A stretch of DNA of 64,000 nucleotides from Eikenella glucosivorans (GTDB lineage Bacteria; Pseudomonadota; Gammaproteobacteria; Burkholderiales; Neisseriaceae): the NCBI RefSeq assembly GCF_016025525.2, contig NZ_JACSGR010000002.1, positions 186,001 to 250,000 on the forward strand, read 5' to 3'. The notes under the pieces were generated by a model. The model was not told the origin of the DNA. It did not search any database and saw only the letters and a program-made list of their open reading frames with translations. Position numbers and translations under genes: made by a program. The number at the start of each line of letters is the position of its first letter. The stretch's first letter is position 1. Positions 1-7,108 of this stretch are shown here, piece by piece.

Positions 1-457
1 TGAGGTAGGGGTCGTCCCAATCGCCGATGACGCCCAGGCGGATAAAGTCTTTTTTCTGGCGCAGAATCTGCTCGGCGGCATACTGGCGGCAGAGCTCGCG
101 GAATTTGGAAGGCGGCATTTCCTTGCCGTGCAGTTTTTCCACCATCACCTCAATCGGCAGGCCGTGGCAGTCCCAGCCGGGCACATAGGGCGCGTCGAAG
201 CCCGCCAGCGTTTTGCTGCGGATGATGATGTCTTTCAGAATTTTATTGACCGCATGACCGATGTGGATGTCGCCGTTGGCATAGGGCGGGCCGTCGTGCA
301 GGATGAATTTAGGGCGGCCGGCGGCGATTTGGCGCAGCTTTTTGTAGCGTTTTTCGTCCTGCCACTGCTTCACCCACGCCGGCTCGCGCTTGGCAAGGTT
401 GCCGCGCATGGGGAAGGGGGATTCGTAGAGGTTTACGGTTTGGGAGTAGTCGGTCAT
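1..457 (-). CDS. ileS: Isoleucyl-tRNA synthetase, N-terminal part (runs off the window)
   Basis: Charges tRNA-Ile with isoleucine in the cytoplasm. The reading frame starts [19 protein letters not shown] and about 152 residues are visible before the window edge. The class I signature is present as [15 protein letters not shown], and [10 protein letters not shown] follows, as in bacterial IleS. The start codon is the ATG at 455-457 (complement), which fits the usual N-terminus of the family. The rest of the roughly 930-residue enzyme lies outside the window. A Correia-like element sits about 35 bp upstream of the start and could influence its expression; that is inference. Confidence 0.95.
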   Translation of the reverse strand, partial: MTDYSQTVNLYESPFPMRGNLAKREPAWVKQWQDEKRYKKLRQIAAGRPKFILHDGPPYANGDIHIGHAVNKILKDIIIRSKTLAGFDAPYVPGWDCHGLPIEVMVEKLHGKEMPPSKFRELCRQYAAEQILRQKKDFIRLGVIGDWDDPYL

Positions 458-492
458 GGTGGTCTCGGTGTCGGCAGGCGGCCGGTGGGTTT

Positions 493-597
493 TATAGTGA
501 ATTAACAAAAACCAAGACTGCGTTGCCTCGCCTTGCCGTACTATCTGTACTGCCTGCGGCTTTGCCGTCTTGTCCTGATTTTTGTTAATCCACTATA
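493..597. repeat. Correia-like repeat element (about 105 bp)
   Basis: The segment begins TATAGTGAATTAACAAAAAC and ends TTTTTGTTAATCCACTATA, so it has long terminal inverted repeats ending in the TA expected from TA target duplication. The interior (GCGTTGCCTCGCCTTGCCGTAC) matches what I recall of neisserial Correia repeat enclosed elements. A second copy lies at 32299-32403 in the opposite internal orientation. The left end carries TAGTGA where the canonical end is TAGTGG. These elements are non-autonomous and can carry promoters or IHF sites in Neisseria; here it lies between ileS and the exbD end. Confidence 0.85.
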
Positions 598-662
598 GGT
601 AGCCTGCGCTGCGGTTGGAAGGATAAGGAAAACAAGCTGCCGATTTTATAAGGATTTGGCGC

Positions 663-706
663 AAAAGGCTACCTGAAAACGGGTTGGCTTGTTTTCAGGT
701 AGCCTT
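663..706. terminator. Inverted DUS pair, likely terminator
   Basis: AAAAGGCTACCTGAAAAC and its complement GTTTTCAGGTAGCCTT are separated by about 10 bases, giving a strong stem with T-rich flanks on both strands. It lies past the exbD stop codon, so it probably ends the tonB-exbB-exbD transcript. The 458-814 interval holds no gene: it contains the Correia-like element, this hairpin and the repeat at 733-800. Confidence 0.55.
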
Positions 707-732
707 CTGCGGGATGGGGAAAGATAAGGAAA

Positions 733-800
733 AGGCTACCTGAAAATGCGGCGCAGCAAAGTTTCTGCACAGCTGAAATGGTTTTCAGGTAGCCTTTGAT
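733..800. repeat. DUS-bordered composite repeat copy
   Basis: Two oppositely oriented DUS enclose a core reading GCAAAGTTTCTGCACAGCT, related to the right half of the composite repeat family found at 8467-8547, 48395-48477, 57418-57503 and 63083-63165. The left module (GCTTCAACGAAGTTAAA) is absent here. It immediately follows the exbD stop and may also act as a transcription terminator. Confidence 0.5.
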
Positions 801-814
801 GCCGGCAGAGAGGC

Positions 815-1255
815 TTATTGTGCGGCCCGCTCCGGTTCTTCGGTTACGAAGCCGACTTTGCTCAGGCCGGCATCGCGCACGGCGCTGAGGGCTTTTTCCA
901 CGTAGTCGAACTGGGCGTTTTTGTCGGCAGCGATGGCGATCACTTGGTCGGGATTGGTTTTGGCCAGCTGCTGCAGCTGGGCTTCCAGTGCCTGCAGGGT
1001 AATCTGCTCGCCTTCGGCCAGGTGGTAGCTGCCGTCGGCGGAGATGGAGAGGCGCAGCGGGTCTTTGGGCTGCGCGGCGTTTTCCGCCACCTGCTTGGCC
1101 GAGGCGGTGGGCAGCTCCAGCGGGATGGAATGGGTCATCACCGGCATGGTGATCATGAACACGATTAGCAGCACGAGCATCACGTCCACCAGCGGGGTAA
1201 CGTTGATGTCGGCCATCGGCGAATCGTCGCCGTTGTTCATCGAGCCGAATGCCAT
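815..1255 (-). CDS. exbD: TonB-system transport protein ExbD
   Basis: Inner-membrane proton-channel subunit that, with ExbB, energises TonB for outer-membrane uptake of iron complexes. The 146 residues contain one N-terminal membrane segment (about 22-42). The conserved proton-handling Asp is D24 in INVTPLVDVMLVLL, corresponding to Asp25 of E. coli ExbD. A periplasmic domain follows. The gene starts 3 bp after exbB ends and the three genes form an operon in the order tonB-exbB-exbD. The length is typical. Confidence 0.95.
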   Translation of the reverse strand: MAFGSMNNGDDSPMADINVTPLVDVMLVLLIVFMITMPVMTHSIPLELPTASAKQVAENAAQPKDPLRLSISADGSYHLAEGEQITLQALEAQLQQLAKTNPDQVIAIAADKNAQFDYVEKALSAVRDAGLSKVGFVTEEPERAAQ

Positions 1256-1258
1256 GGC

Positions 1259-1915
1259 TTACTCCTTGTCGTTCATGATTTTCACGTGCAGGTCGTAGGC
1301 GTAGGCGTCCATATCCTGCGCTACCTGCTTGTTGCCGTGCACGATAAAGTTGTAGGAGAGCACGGCGGGGATGGCGGCAAACAGGCCCACGGCGGTGGCC
1401 ACCAGCGCTTCGCCGATGGGGCCGGCCACGGTGGCAATGTTCACCTGGCCCTGCAGGCTGATGTTTTCCAGCGCGTGATAGATGCCCCACACTGTGCCGA
1501 ACAGGCCGATAAACGGTGCGGTGGCGCCCACGGAGGCGAGGATGGTGAGCCCGCCGTTGAGGCTGCGGTTGGCGATGCTCATGGTGTTGCGGATGTGCTG
1601 CACCAGGTAGTCGCCCAGCGGGATGGTAGTGAGCGGGCTGGCGGGGTTGGCGCGGTATTGGCGCGCGGCGCGGATGGCCGATTCGGTGAGCTCGCTCAGC
1701 GGGGAGGGGTGGGCTTTGGCCAGCCGCAGCATGTCTTCCATGGAAGAGACGGTGGCCACGGCTTCGATGGTGCCGCGGTTGGCGTGGCGCACTTGGTGCA
1801 GGCGGATGCCGCGCACGATGATGATCCACCAGGTGGCGATGCTCATCAGCACTAATATAACGAAGACGCTGATCAATACCATGTCGCCTTGCGCGAAAAC
1901 GTGTCCTAAGTTCAT
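1259..1915 (-). CDS. exbB: TonB-system proton channel subunit ExbB (MotA/TolQ/ExbB family)
   Basis: Inner-membrane scaffold of the ExbB-ExbD proton channel that powers TonB. The 218 residues show an N-terminal membrane segment (about 12-34), a cytoplasmic loop, and two long segments near 125-150 (GATAPFIGLFGTVWGIYHAL) and 165-195 (EALVATAVGLFAAIPAVLSY), the hallmark of the MotA/TolQ/ExbB family. A good Shine-Dalgarno sequence (AGGAG) lies about 5 bases before the ATG. It lies between tonB and exbD in one operon. Confidence 0.95.
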   Translation of the reverse strand: MNLGHVFAQGDMVLISVFVILVLMSIATWWIIIVRGIRLHQVRHANRGTIEAVATVSSMEDMLRLAKAHPSPLSELTESAIRAARQYRANPASPLTTIPLGDYLVQHIRNTMSIANRSLNGGLTILASVGATAPFIGLFGTVWGIYHALENISLQGQVNIATVAGPIGEALVATAVGLFAAIPAVLSYNFIVHGNKQVAQDMDAYAYDLHVKIMNDKE

Positions 1916-1971
1916 GATGCTCCTAAATGATGCTGTTTATATGGGTGAATGTGGGTAATCCGGGTTGCGGC

Positions 1972-2916
1972 TTAGCGTGCGGTAAAGCGCAGGGTAAAGG
2001 TGTAGCTGGCGCGTATCGGCTGGCCGTTGCGTTTGGCTGGTACGAAGGTGTAGCGTTCGCGCACGGTTTTCTCGGCCGAGCGCCCGAACAGCGGATGGGT
2101 GGCGGAAAGCACTTCCACGCTGGAGGGCTTGCCGTTGGTTTCCACCATCACGCGCAGACGCACCGTGCCGCTGATGCCTTCTTCTTCCAGCTGCGGCGGG
2201 TAGGGCGGTTTCGGGTTGTTCAGGTAGCCGCCGATGTGGGTTGGATTGCTGTCGCCGCCCCCTCCACCGCCGGTGCCCGGGCCGTTGCCTGAGCCGATAC
2301 CGCTGCCGTGGCCGCCGCCTTCGCCGGAGCCGGAACCCGGGCCTCGGCCGCTGCCTTGGCCGGGGCCGACGCCGGTGCCCTGACCGCCGCCGCTGCCGCC
2401 GCCCGAACCGGCCGAAGGCGCACCGTGGCCTTGGCCGCTGCTGCTGCCGCCGGCGCTGTGGCTGCCGGCCGTGCTAGACGGCGGGGTGTTGGCAGGTGCG
2501 ACTGGTTTGGCTTCGGGGCGCGGCTCGGGTTTGGGCTCGGGGCGCACCGGTTTGACTTCGGGCTGGGGTTTGGGCTGGACGATGTCGGCCGGTCGGTCGG
2601 TTCGTTCCACCGGCTTGATTTGGGCGCGCTGCTCGGGCGCGGGCTTGGGCTGCTCCGGTTTGGGCTGGGGCGGGGCGGGCGGTTGTTCGGGCCGGCCTTG
2701 CGCGGGCGCGGGCTCTTCTTCCACCACCACATCGCCGCCTTGGCCGCCGCCCCCCCCGCCGCCGCCGAGCATGCCGAGATCAACAAAGCTCAGCCCGGGC
2801 GGTTCGGCAGGCAGTTCCGGCGGTTTGACCGAAACCAGCAGCCAATACAGCAGGGCGTGGGCGGCGATCACGAACAGCAGCGCGGCCGGTGAGAGAAAGC
2901 GGTTTTCGTTTTGCAT
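1972..2916 (-). CDS. tonB: Energy transducer TonB with glycine-rich spacer
   Basis: Transmits energy from ExbB-ExbD to outer-membrane receptors. The 314 residues show an N-terminal anchor (about 11-30) with the conserved membrane His at position 20. A Gly run at 51-58 and an acidic patch come next, followed by a Pro/Glu/Lys-rich rod (about 70-150), a very Gly/Ser-rich spacer (about 150-230), and a C-terminal TonB domain (SGTVRLRVMVETNGKPSS through YTFTLRF). The Gly-rich spacer is longer than in E. coli TonB and is coded by strongly repetitive DNA. A C8 run (2750-2757, G8 in the coding strand) lies near the 5' end. No good ribosome binding site is seen before this ATG; a sigma70-like promoter lies just upstream. 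Confidence 0.93.
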   Translation of the reverse strand: MQNENRFLSPAALLFVIAAHALLYWLLVSVKPPELPAEPPGLSFVDLGMLGGGGGGGGQGGDVVVEEEPAPAQGRPEQPPAPPQPKPEQPKPAPEQRAQIKPVERTDRPADIVQPKPQPEVKPVRPEPKPEPRPEAKPVAPANTPPSSTAGSHSAGGSSSGQGHGAPSAGSGGGSGGGQGTGVGPGQGSGRGPGSGSGEGGGHGSGIGSGNGPGTGGGGGGDSNPTHIGGYLNNPKPPYPPQLEEEGISGTVRLRVMVETNGKPSSVEVLSATHPLFGRSAEKTVRERYTFVPAKRNGQPIRASYTFTLRFTAR

Positions 2917-2927
2917 GATGGGGCGGC

Positions 2928-2956
2928 ATATTAATGCGAACTATTTCTGTTTGCAA
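2928..2956 (-). promoter_or_regulatory. Sigma70-like promoter for tonB-exbB-exbD
   Basis: On the minus strand, TTGCAA (2951-2956) is followed by a 17-base spacer and TAATAT (2928-2933). The predicted transcription start would fall only a few bases before the tonB ATG at 2916, so the message would have a very short leader. I see no convincing Fur box here. Confidence 0.5.
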
Positions 2957-3195
2957 GATATTTTTGCAAGGCGGGCGGGTTCGGCACGGCAGCGGCGGGT
3001 TGGGTGGTGATGGGTGGGTTTGGCGGGGAGGCGGTTTCTGGTTTTCAGGTAGCCTTTGCGGGGCTTGTGGCGGCTCGAACGATATGAGGATTCTGTGCGT
3101 TTTCACTATGTTGGAGCTTTATTTTCAGGTAGCCGGTTGAAAGGGAGGGCTACCTGAAAATTTTCGGGCGGTGTGTGCTTTGAACGAAAGGGGTT

Positions 3196-4530
3196 CTATC
3201 CGAGGTGCTGTTTGCTGAGGTAAACGCTGACGAGCAGGCCGCTGGGGAAGCGGGGGCTGCTTGCCAACTCGATGCGGCCGCCGTGGCGTTCGGCGATGGT
3301 GCGGGCGATGGGGAGGCCGAGGCCGGTGCCTTCTTGGCCGCTGCCGAGGATGCGGTAGAAGGGGTCGAACACGCGGCGGCGTTCGGCGGGAGGGATGCCG
3401 GGGCCGTTGTCTTCGATGCGGAAGATGATGTGGGCGGGGGTTTCGGCGGCGGAGAGGTCGATCTGGCTACCGGCGGGGCTGTAGCGGATGGCGTTGTCGG
3501 CGAGGGTTTTGACGAGAGTGTAGATGTCGGCTTCGTTGGCTTGGAAAACGGGGTCGTCGGGGCTGGCTACGCCGAGGTCTTGCTGTTTGGCGTCGGCGAG
3601 GGGGTGGAGGTCTTCAATCACGCTGCGGAAGAGGGCTTGGCTGCTGAGGCGGGCTTTGGGGCGCTGGGCTTCGGGGGCTTGGGCACGGGTGAGGGAGAGG
3701 AGCTGCTCGAGCAGGTGGCGGTTGCGGCGGATGCCTTGCAGCAGGGCGGCGAGCTGGCCGGCGGCGGGCTCGGGCAGGGGCTGGGCGGCGAGGCGTTCGG
3801 CTTGCAGGGAGAGGGCGGTCATGGGGCTGCGCAGTTCGTGGGCGGCGTCGGCGATGAAGCGTTGCTGCTGTTGCATGGCGGCTTCGGTGCGTGCGAGCAG
3901 GTGGTTGATGGCGCGGATGAAGCTGCGGATTTCGTGGGGTTGGTCGGCTTCGGGCAGGGGGGTGAGGTCGGCGCTGGGGCGGGTGTCGAGGCTTTGGGAG
4001 AGGCGGCGCACGGGCTGCATGGTGCGCTGGACGATGAGGATGGTGAGGATGATGGAGAGGGGGGCGAGCAGCAGGAGGGGCAGTGCGCTGCTCCAGGCGG
4101 CATGCTCGGCCATGTCTTCGCGGAATTCGTTTTCTTGCAGGACGGCAACGGGGCCTTGCGGGGTGTGGCGGATGTAGGCGCGGTAGGTGTCGTTGTCGCC
4201 GGGCTCTTGGAAGGTGTGGAGGCCTTCGGGGAGGTTGGGGGGAAGGGTGATGTGTTCGTCGTCATCATCATCATCGCGTGCGCGGGCTTGCTCGCCGGCG
4301 GGGGTTTGCACGCGGATGTGGGCGTCGCGCTGGCTCTTGGTGTTTTCAGGTAGCCTTTGGGGGTCGATGTGGGCGGCGATTTGGCGCAGGAGGTCGTCTT
4401 GGAGCTTGTGGGTGCTGCGGTAGCTGTCGTAGAAGGAGAAGCCGCCGGCGATGAGGGCGGCGAGCAGCAGGGCGGCGCTGAGGGCGGCGGCGAGGCGCAG
4501 CTGGAGGGAGTGGCGGAAGGGGAGGGTCAT
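3196..4530 (-). CDS. Two-component sensor histidine kinase with acidic periplasmic patch
   Basis: Senses an external signal and phosphorylates the response regulator encoded just upstream. The start is set at MTLPFRHSLQLRLAAALS, giving 444 residues and an ATGA overlap with the regulator gene. Layout: TM1 about 14-33, periplasmic loop about 34-145, TM2 about 149-168, HAMP linker, H-box with His231 (DAAHELRSPMTAL), and a C-terminal ATPase domain with N, G1 and G2 boxes (DNAIRYSP, DNGPGIP, GTGLGLPIA). The loop carries six consecutive Asp plus Glu at 86-92, reminiscent of the cation- and peptide-binding acidic cluster of PhoQ. Residues 59-63 (RLPEN) are encoded by a DUS. The family is QseC/PmrB-like; the neisserial counterpart could be MisS. 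Confidence 0.88.
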   Translation of the reverse strand: MTLPFRHSLQLRLAAALSAALLLAALIAGGFSFYDSYRSTHKLQDDLLRQIAAHIDPQRLPENTKSQRDAHIRVQTPAGEQARARDDDDDDEHITLPPNLPEGLHTFQEPGDNDTYRAYIRHTPQGPVAVLQENEFREDMAEHAAWSSALPLLLLAPLSIILTILIVQRTMQPVRRLSQSLDTRPSADLTPLPEADQPHEIRSFIRAINHLLARTEAAMQQQQRFIADAAHELRSPMTALSLQAERLAAQPLPEPAAGQLAALLQGIRRNRHLLEQLLSLTRAQAPEAQRPKARLSSQALFRSVIEDLHPLADAKQQDLGVASPDDPVFQANEADIYTLVKTLADNAIRYSPAGSQIDLSAAETPAHIIFRIEDNGPGIPPAERRRVFDPFYRILGSGQEGTGLGLPIARTIAERHGGRIELASSPRFPSGLLVSVYLSKQHLG

Positions 4531-5231
4531 GGGCGGGATGTGATGTGGGGCGGTTGGCGGGTGTTGGGCTCTTTGGGCACCATCCAGCCGACGCCGCGGA
4601 TGTTTTTGATGTGGTCTTTGCCGATTTTTTTGCGCAGGGCGTGGATGAGGTAGTCGATGGCGTTGCTTTCCACTTCTTCGCCCCAGCCGTAGATTTTGTC
4701 TTCGAGGCTGCTGCGGGAGAGGATGGTGCCGGGGCGCTGGAGCAGGGCTTCGAGGATGGCGAATTCTTTGTTGCTGAGGATGACGGGCTCGCTTTGGCCG
4801 GCGATGTGCACTTGATGGGCGGCGGGGTTGAGGGTGAGGGCGCCGTTGCCGGGGGCGGGGCCGGTTTGGCGGTGGTGGCGGCGCATAACGGCGCGGATGC
4901 GGGCTTGCAGCTCGGCCATGTCGAAGGGCTTCACCAGGTAGTCGTCGGCGCCGCCGTCGAGGCCGGACAGGCGGCTGTGGAGGTCGTCGCGGGCGGTGAG
5001 GATGAGTACGGGGGTGGGGTTGCCGCTGCCGCGCAGCTGCTGCAAGACGAGGAGGCCGTCTTGGCCGGGCAGGCCGAGGTCGAGCAGGATGAGGTCGTAG
5101 CTTTGGCTCTTGAGGGCGGCGGTGGCGCTGTGGCCGTTGTCGAGCCAATCGACGGCGTGGCCGCTGTCGCGGAGGCTGCCGGCTACGGCTTCGGCGATCA
5201 TGGGGTCGTCTTCGATAAGGAGGAGGCGCAT
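4527..5231 (-). CDS. OmpR-family response regulator (QseB/PmrA-like)
   Basis: DNA-binding transcription factor controlled by the adjacent kinase. The receiver domain (1-115) has the acidic pocket D8-D9, phospho-acceptor Asp51 (LILLDLGLPG), the switch Thr (LTARDD) and Lys in YLVKPF. A winged-helix domain follows, containing NKEFAILEALLQRPG and SNAIDYLIHALRKKIG. At 234 residues the length is typical. The stop overlaps the kinase start by four bases (ATGA), indicating translational coupling. The sequence resembles QseB, PmrA and neisserial MisR; I cannot choose among these by sequence reading alone. Confidence 0.9.
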   Translation of the reverse strand: MRLLLIEDDPMIAEAVAGSLRDSGHAVDWLDNGHSATAALKSQSYDLILLDLGLPGQDGLLVLQQLRGSGNPTPVLILTARDDLHSRLSGLDGGADDYLVKPFDMAELQARIRAVMRRHHRQTGPAPGNGALTLNPAAHQVHIAGQSEPVILSNKEFAILEALLQRPGTILSRSSLEDKIYGWGEEVESNAIDYLIHALRKKIGKDHIKNIRGVGWMVPKEPNTRQPPHITSRP

Positions 5232-5266
5232 GGCGGTGTGGCAGGCTACCTGAAAAAGATGGCGGC

Positions 5267-5272
5267 AGTATA
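5267..5272 (-). promoter_or_regulatory. Extended -10 element upstream of the response regulator
   Basis: On the minus strand, TGCTATACT gives a -10 hexamer TATACT with the TG extension, about 36 bases before the regulator ATG. A DUS lies between it and the start codon. No good -35 is visible, as is usual for extended -10 promoters. Confidence 0.35.
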
Positions 5273-5296
5273 GCAGGAGTGAATTAGCTGAAAATT

Positions 5297-5308
5297 AGGC
5301 TGCCTGAA
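5297..5308 (+). repeat. DUS of a foreign dialect (AG-simDUS form)
   Basis: The 12-mer reads AGGCTGCCTGAA, with T-G-C in place of the T-A-C of the local eikDUS. This is the dialect assigned to Simonsiella and its relatives. A second exact copy lies at 33322-33333. It could be a point variant of the local DUS or a relic of transfer. Confidence 0.6.
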
Positions 5309-5358
5309 AATGGGGCGGCCGGATTTTCAGGTAGCCTGTTGGCTGAATCAGGCGGGCG

Positions 5359-5730
5359 TTAAAACAGGGGTTTGTAGGTGGCGAGCCAGTAGATGAGGCA
5401 GAGGCAGCCCATCGAGAGGGCGTAGCCGAGCCACCATTTGCCGGAGCGTGGCGGGCTTTTGAGGCAGAACATGCCGAGGAAAATATACACCACCACCAAA
5501 ATCAGCTTTACGCCGAGCCAGTTGGCGTTGCCGAAGGGGGTGTAGCGGGTGATGGCGAGCAGCAGGATGCCGGTGAGGAGCAGCAGGGTGTCGTTGAGGT
5601 GCGGCAGGATGCGTAGCGCTTTGGGTACGGGGCGCTGCGGGCGGGCGGTGCGCAGCCAGAAGCGGAGGTTGAACAGGATGACGGTGATGACGACGAACAG
5701 CAGGTGGCTGTGTTTGGCGATGAGGTACAT
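5359..5730 (-). CDS. SirB-like four-helix membrane protein
   Basis: The start is placed at MYLIAKHSHLLFVVIT because upstream codons are DUS-derived. That gives 123 residues with four hydrophobic segments (about 7-24, 40-58, 67-86, 98-117) and short charged loops, including RPQRPVPKALRILPHLNDT and GMFCLKSPPRSGKWW. This matches the small SirB family, named for an invasion-gene regulator locus of Salmonella, whose biochemical role is unknown. It stands alone between DUS-rich gaps. Assignment rests on pattern and length only. Confidence 0.7.
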   Translation of the reverse strand: MYLIAKHSHLLFVVITVILFNLRFWLRTARPQRPVPKALRILPHLNDTLLLLTGILLLAITRYTPFGNANWLGVKLILVVVYIFLGMFCLKSPPRSGKWWLGYALSMGCLCLIYWLATYKPLF

Positions 5731-5865
5731 GGCGGTGGTTTGTGGTGTGCGTTTGGAAAACGGAAGGCTACCTGAAAGTGTGGGAACAGCCAATAGCCTT
5801 GGGAAAAAATGGGGAAAGGCTACCTGAAAAATGGCGGTGGAGGTTTTTAGGTAGCCTTTTCGGGT

Positions 5866-6306
5866 TTACCAATCGTGGTCGATCAGGCTGCGTTCGTCGG
5901 CGAGGCGGTAGGCGGCGTCGAGCTGTGCCTGCATGGTGGGCGGCAGGGCTTCGCGTTCGCCTGTGCGGTAGCGTTTCCAGTAGGGTGAAAGGGTGAAGCG
6001 GCAGGTTTCGGCCAGCTCGCTCTGTATCATGATGAGGTGGCAGACGGTATAGCAGAAAGCGTCTTGCGGGTCGAAGGCGGCCAGCTCGATCACGTCGCCG
6101 GGGTAGAAGGCTTGGTCTAAACTCAAGCTCACGTAGCCGTTTTGCTCGTGCACGATTTGGCGCAGGGCGTTGAAGTGGCGCTCGGCTTCCATGCCATAGT
6201 CGAAGCGGCTGATGCGGCGCAGGGTATCATCGCTGGCTTGCTGGATATAAGGGAATAGGATGGGCGGAAATTCGGGGGCGGATTGGCGTTTTCGTTTTTT
6301 AGACAT
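5866..6306 (-). CDS. Hypothetical protein, 146 residues
   Basis: I do not recognise this protein. It starts MSKKRKRQSAPEFPPILFPY and looks soluble, with no signal peptide or membrane segment, a basic N-terminus and a mixed helical body. Two Cys occur in FCYTVCHLIMIQSE. The stop lies in a gap carrying DUS copies. Codon use and G+C resemble the neighbours, so it is probably a native gene. Confidence 0.6.
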   Translation of the reverse strand: MSKKRKRQSAPEFPPILFPYIQQASDDTLRRISRFDYGMEAERHFNALRQIVHEQNGYVSLSLDQAFYPGDVIELAAFDPQDAFCYTVCHLIMIQSELAETCRFTLSPYWKRYRTGEREALPPTMQAQLDAAYRLADERSLIDHDW

Positions 6307-6324
6307 GGGTTTTGAGCTTGGCTG

Positions 6325-6440
6325 AAGTTGCCGTTTTAGTTTTAACTTCGTTGAAGCTGACGCTTTAGCTTCACAGAAACTCCGCTTCCCACGGAAGCTC
6401 CGTTTTAGCTTCGCTGATACTGGCGCTTTCAGGTAGCCTC
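6325..6440. repeat. Composite repeat relic with DUS at its end
   Basis: Contains AACTTCGTTGAAGCTGACG and several versions of TTTTAGCTTC.CAGAAACTCCG, which are the two modules of the composite repeat family in inverted orientation. It ends in TTTCAGGTAGCCT, which also supplies the stop codon of the methyltransferase gene. It appears to be a nested or duplicated copy. Confidence 0.5.
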
Positions 6441-7010
6441 TGCTGCGGATGCGGCATGTTTTTCGATGGCCAGCAGATAGGGCGGGCGGTTGCGGCGGTT
6501 GAGGAAGCCGTAGCGCAGCACGGCAAATTCCTGCTGCGGCAGCTCGGCCGCCCAGGCGGACACGGCTTCGGCTTCAAGCGCGCCGGCGGCATGGCCGGGA
6601 TACAGCACGGCGGCCAGCAGCCCGCCGGGGCGCAGCAGCCGCACGGCTTGGGCGAGTGCGGCGAGGGTGCTGCCGGCTTCGGTGGTGAGCGATTTGTTGC
6701 CGCCGGGCAGGAAGCCGCAGTTGAACACGATACTGTGCACAGGTTCGCGCACATGCTCGGCCAAATCGGCGTGGCTGGCGGCAATCAGGCACACCTGATC
6801 CTCCTCCCCGGCTGCCTGCAAACGCGCCTGCGTGGCGGCCAACGCCTGCGGCTGGATGTCGAAGGCATACACGCGGCCGCGCGCGCCCACGCATTGCGCC
6901 AGAAACAGCGTGTCGTGGCCGTTGCCGGCGGTGGCGTCGATGGCGGTGCCGCCCTCGGGCGTGGCTTGGGCGAGCAGGCGGTGGGCGAAGGGGAGGATGT
7001 TGTCGAGCAT
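6429..7010 (-). CDS. SAM-dependent methyltransferase, MnmM/YtqB type
   Basis: Class I methyltransferase of the family containing B. subtilis MnmM (YtqB), which methylates the wobble uridine modification of some tRNAs. The start is set at MLDNILPFAHRLLAQ, giving 193 residues. Motif I is AIDATAGNGHDTLFLA, the acidic residue after beta-2 is in VYAFDIQPQAL, and FNCGFLPGGNKSLTT is the family signature around the substrate pocket. The last residues, glutamate-alanine-threonine, and the stop codon are produced by a DUS reading GAG GCT ACC TGA. It is divergent from gshA. The exact RNA target is inferred from the family. Confidence 0.8.
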   Translation of the reverse strand: MLDNILPFAHRLLAQATPEGGTAIDATAGNGHDTLFLAQCVGARGRVYAFDIQPQALAATQARLQAAGEEDQVCLIAASHADLAEHVREPVHSIVFNCGFLPGGNKSLTTEAGSTLAALAQAVRLLRPGGLLAAVLYPGHAAGALEAEAVSAWAAELPQQEFAVLRYGFLNRRNRPPYLLAIEKHAASAAEAT

Positions 7011-7063
7011 GGAGTAGCCTTGCGGGATATAAGGGGATTGGCAATCGCGGCGCGGGCTTGGAG

Positions 7064-7069
7064 TATAAT
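7064..7069 (+). promoter_or_regulatory. -10 element of the gshA promoter
   Basis: A perfect TATAAT lies 40 bases before the gshA start. The closest -35 candidate, TTGGCA at 7038-7043, has a 20-base spacer, which is longer than ideal. Confidence 0.45.
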
Positions 7070-7108
7070 GCCTGCCATCTGCACGCATCTTTATGAAAGG
7101 AAATCAGC

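Noticed and set aside
669..1829. Long minus-strand frame (386 codons) across exbD and exbB
   Set aside because: Arg/Pro/His-rich shadow of the two real genes in another frame; no family features.
2917..2960. Possible Fur box upstream of tonB
   Set aside because: The A/T-rich stretch matches the consensus poorly; only a sigma70-like promoter is supportable.
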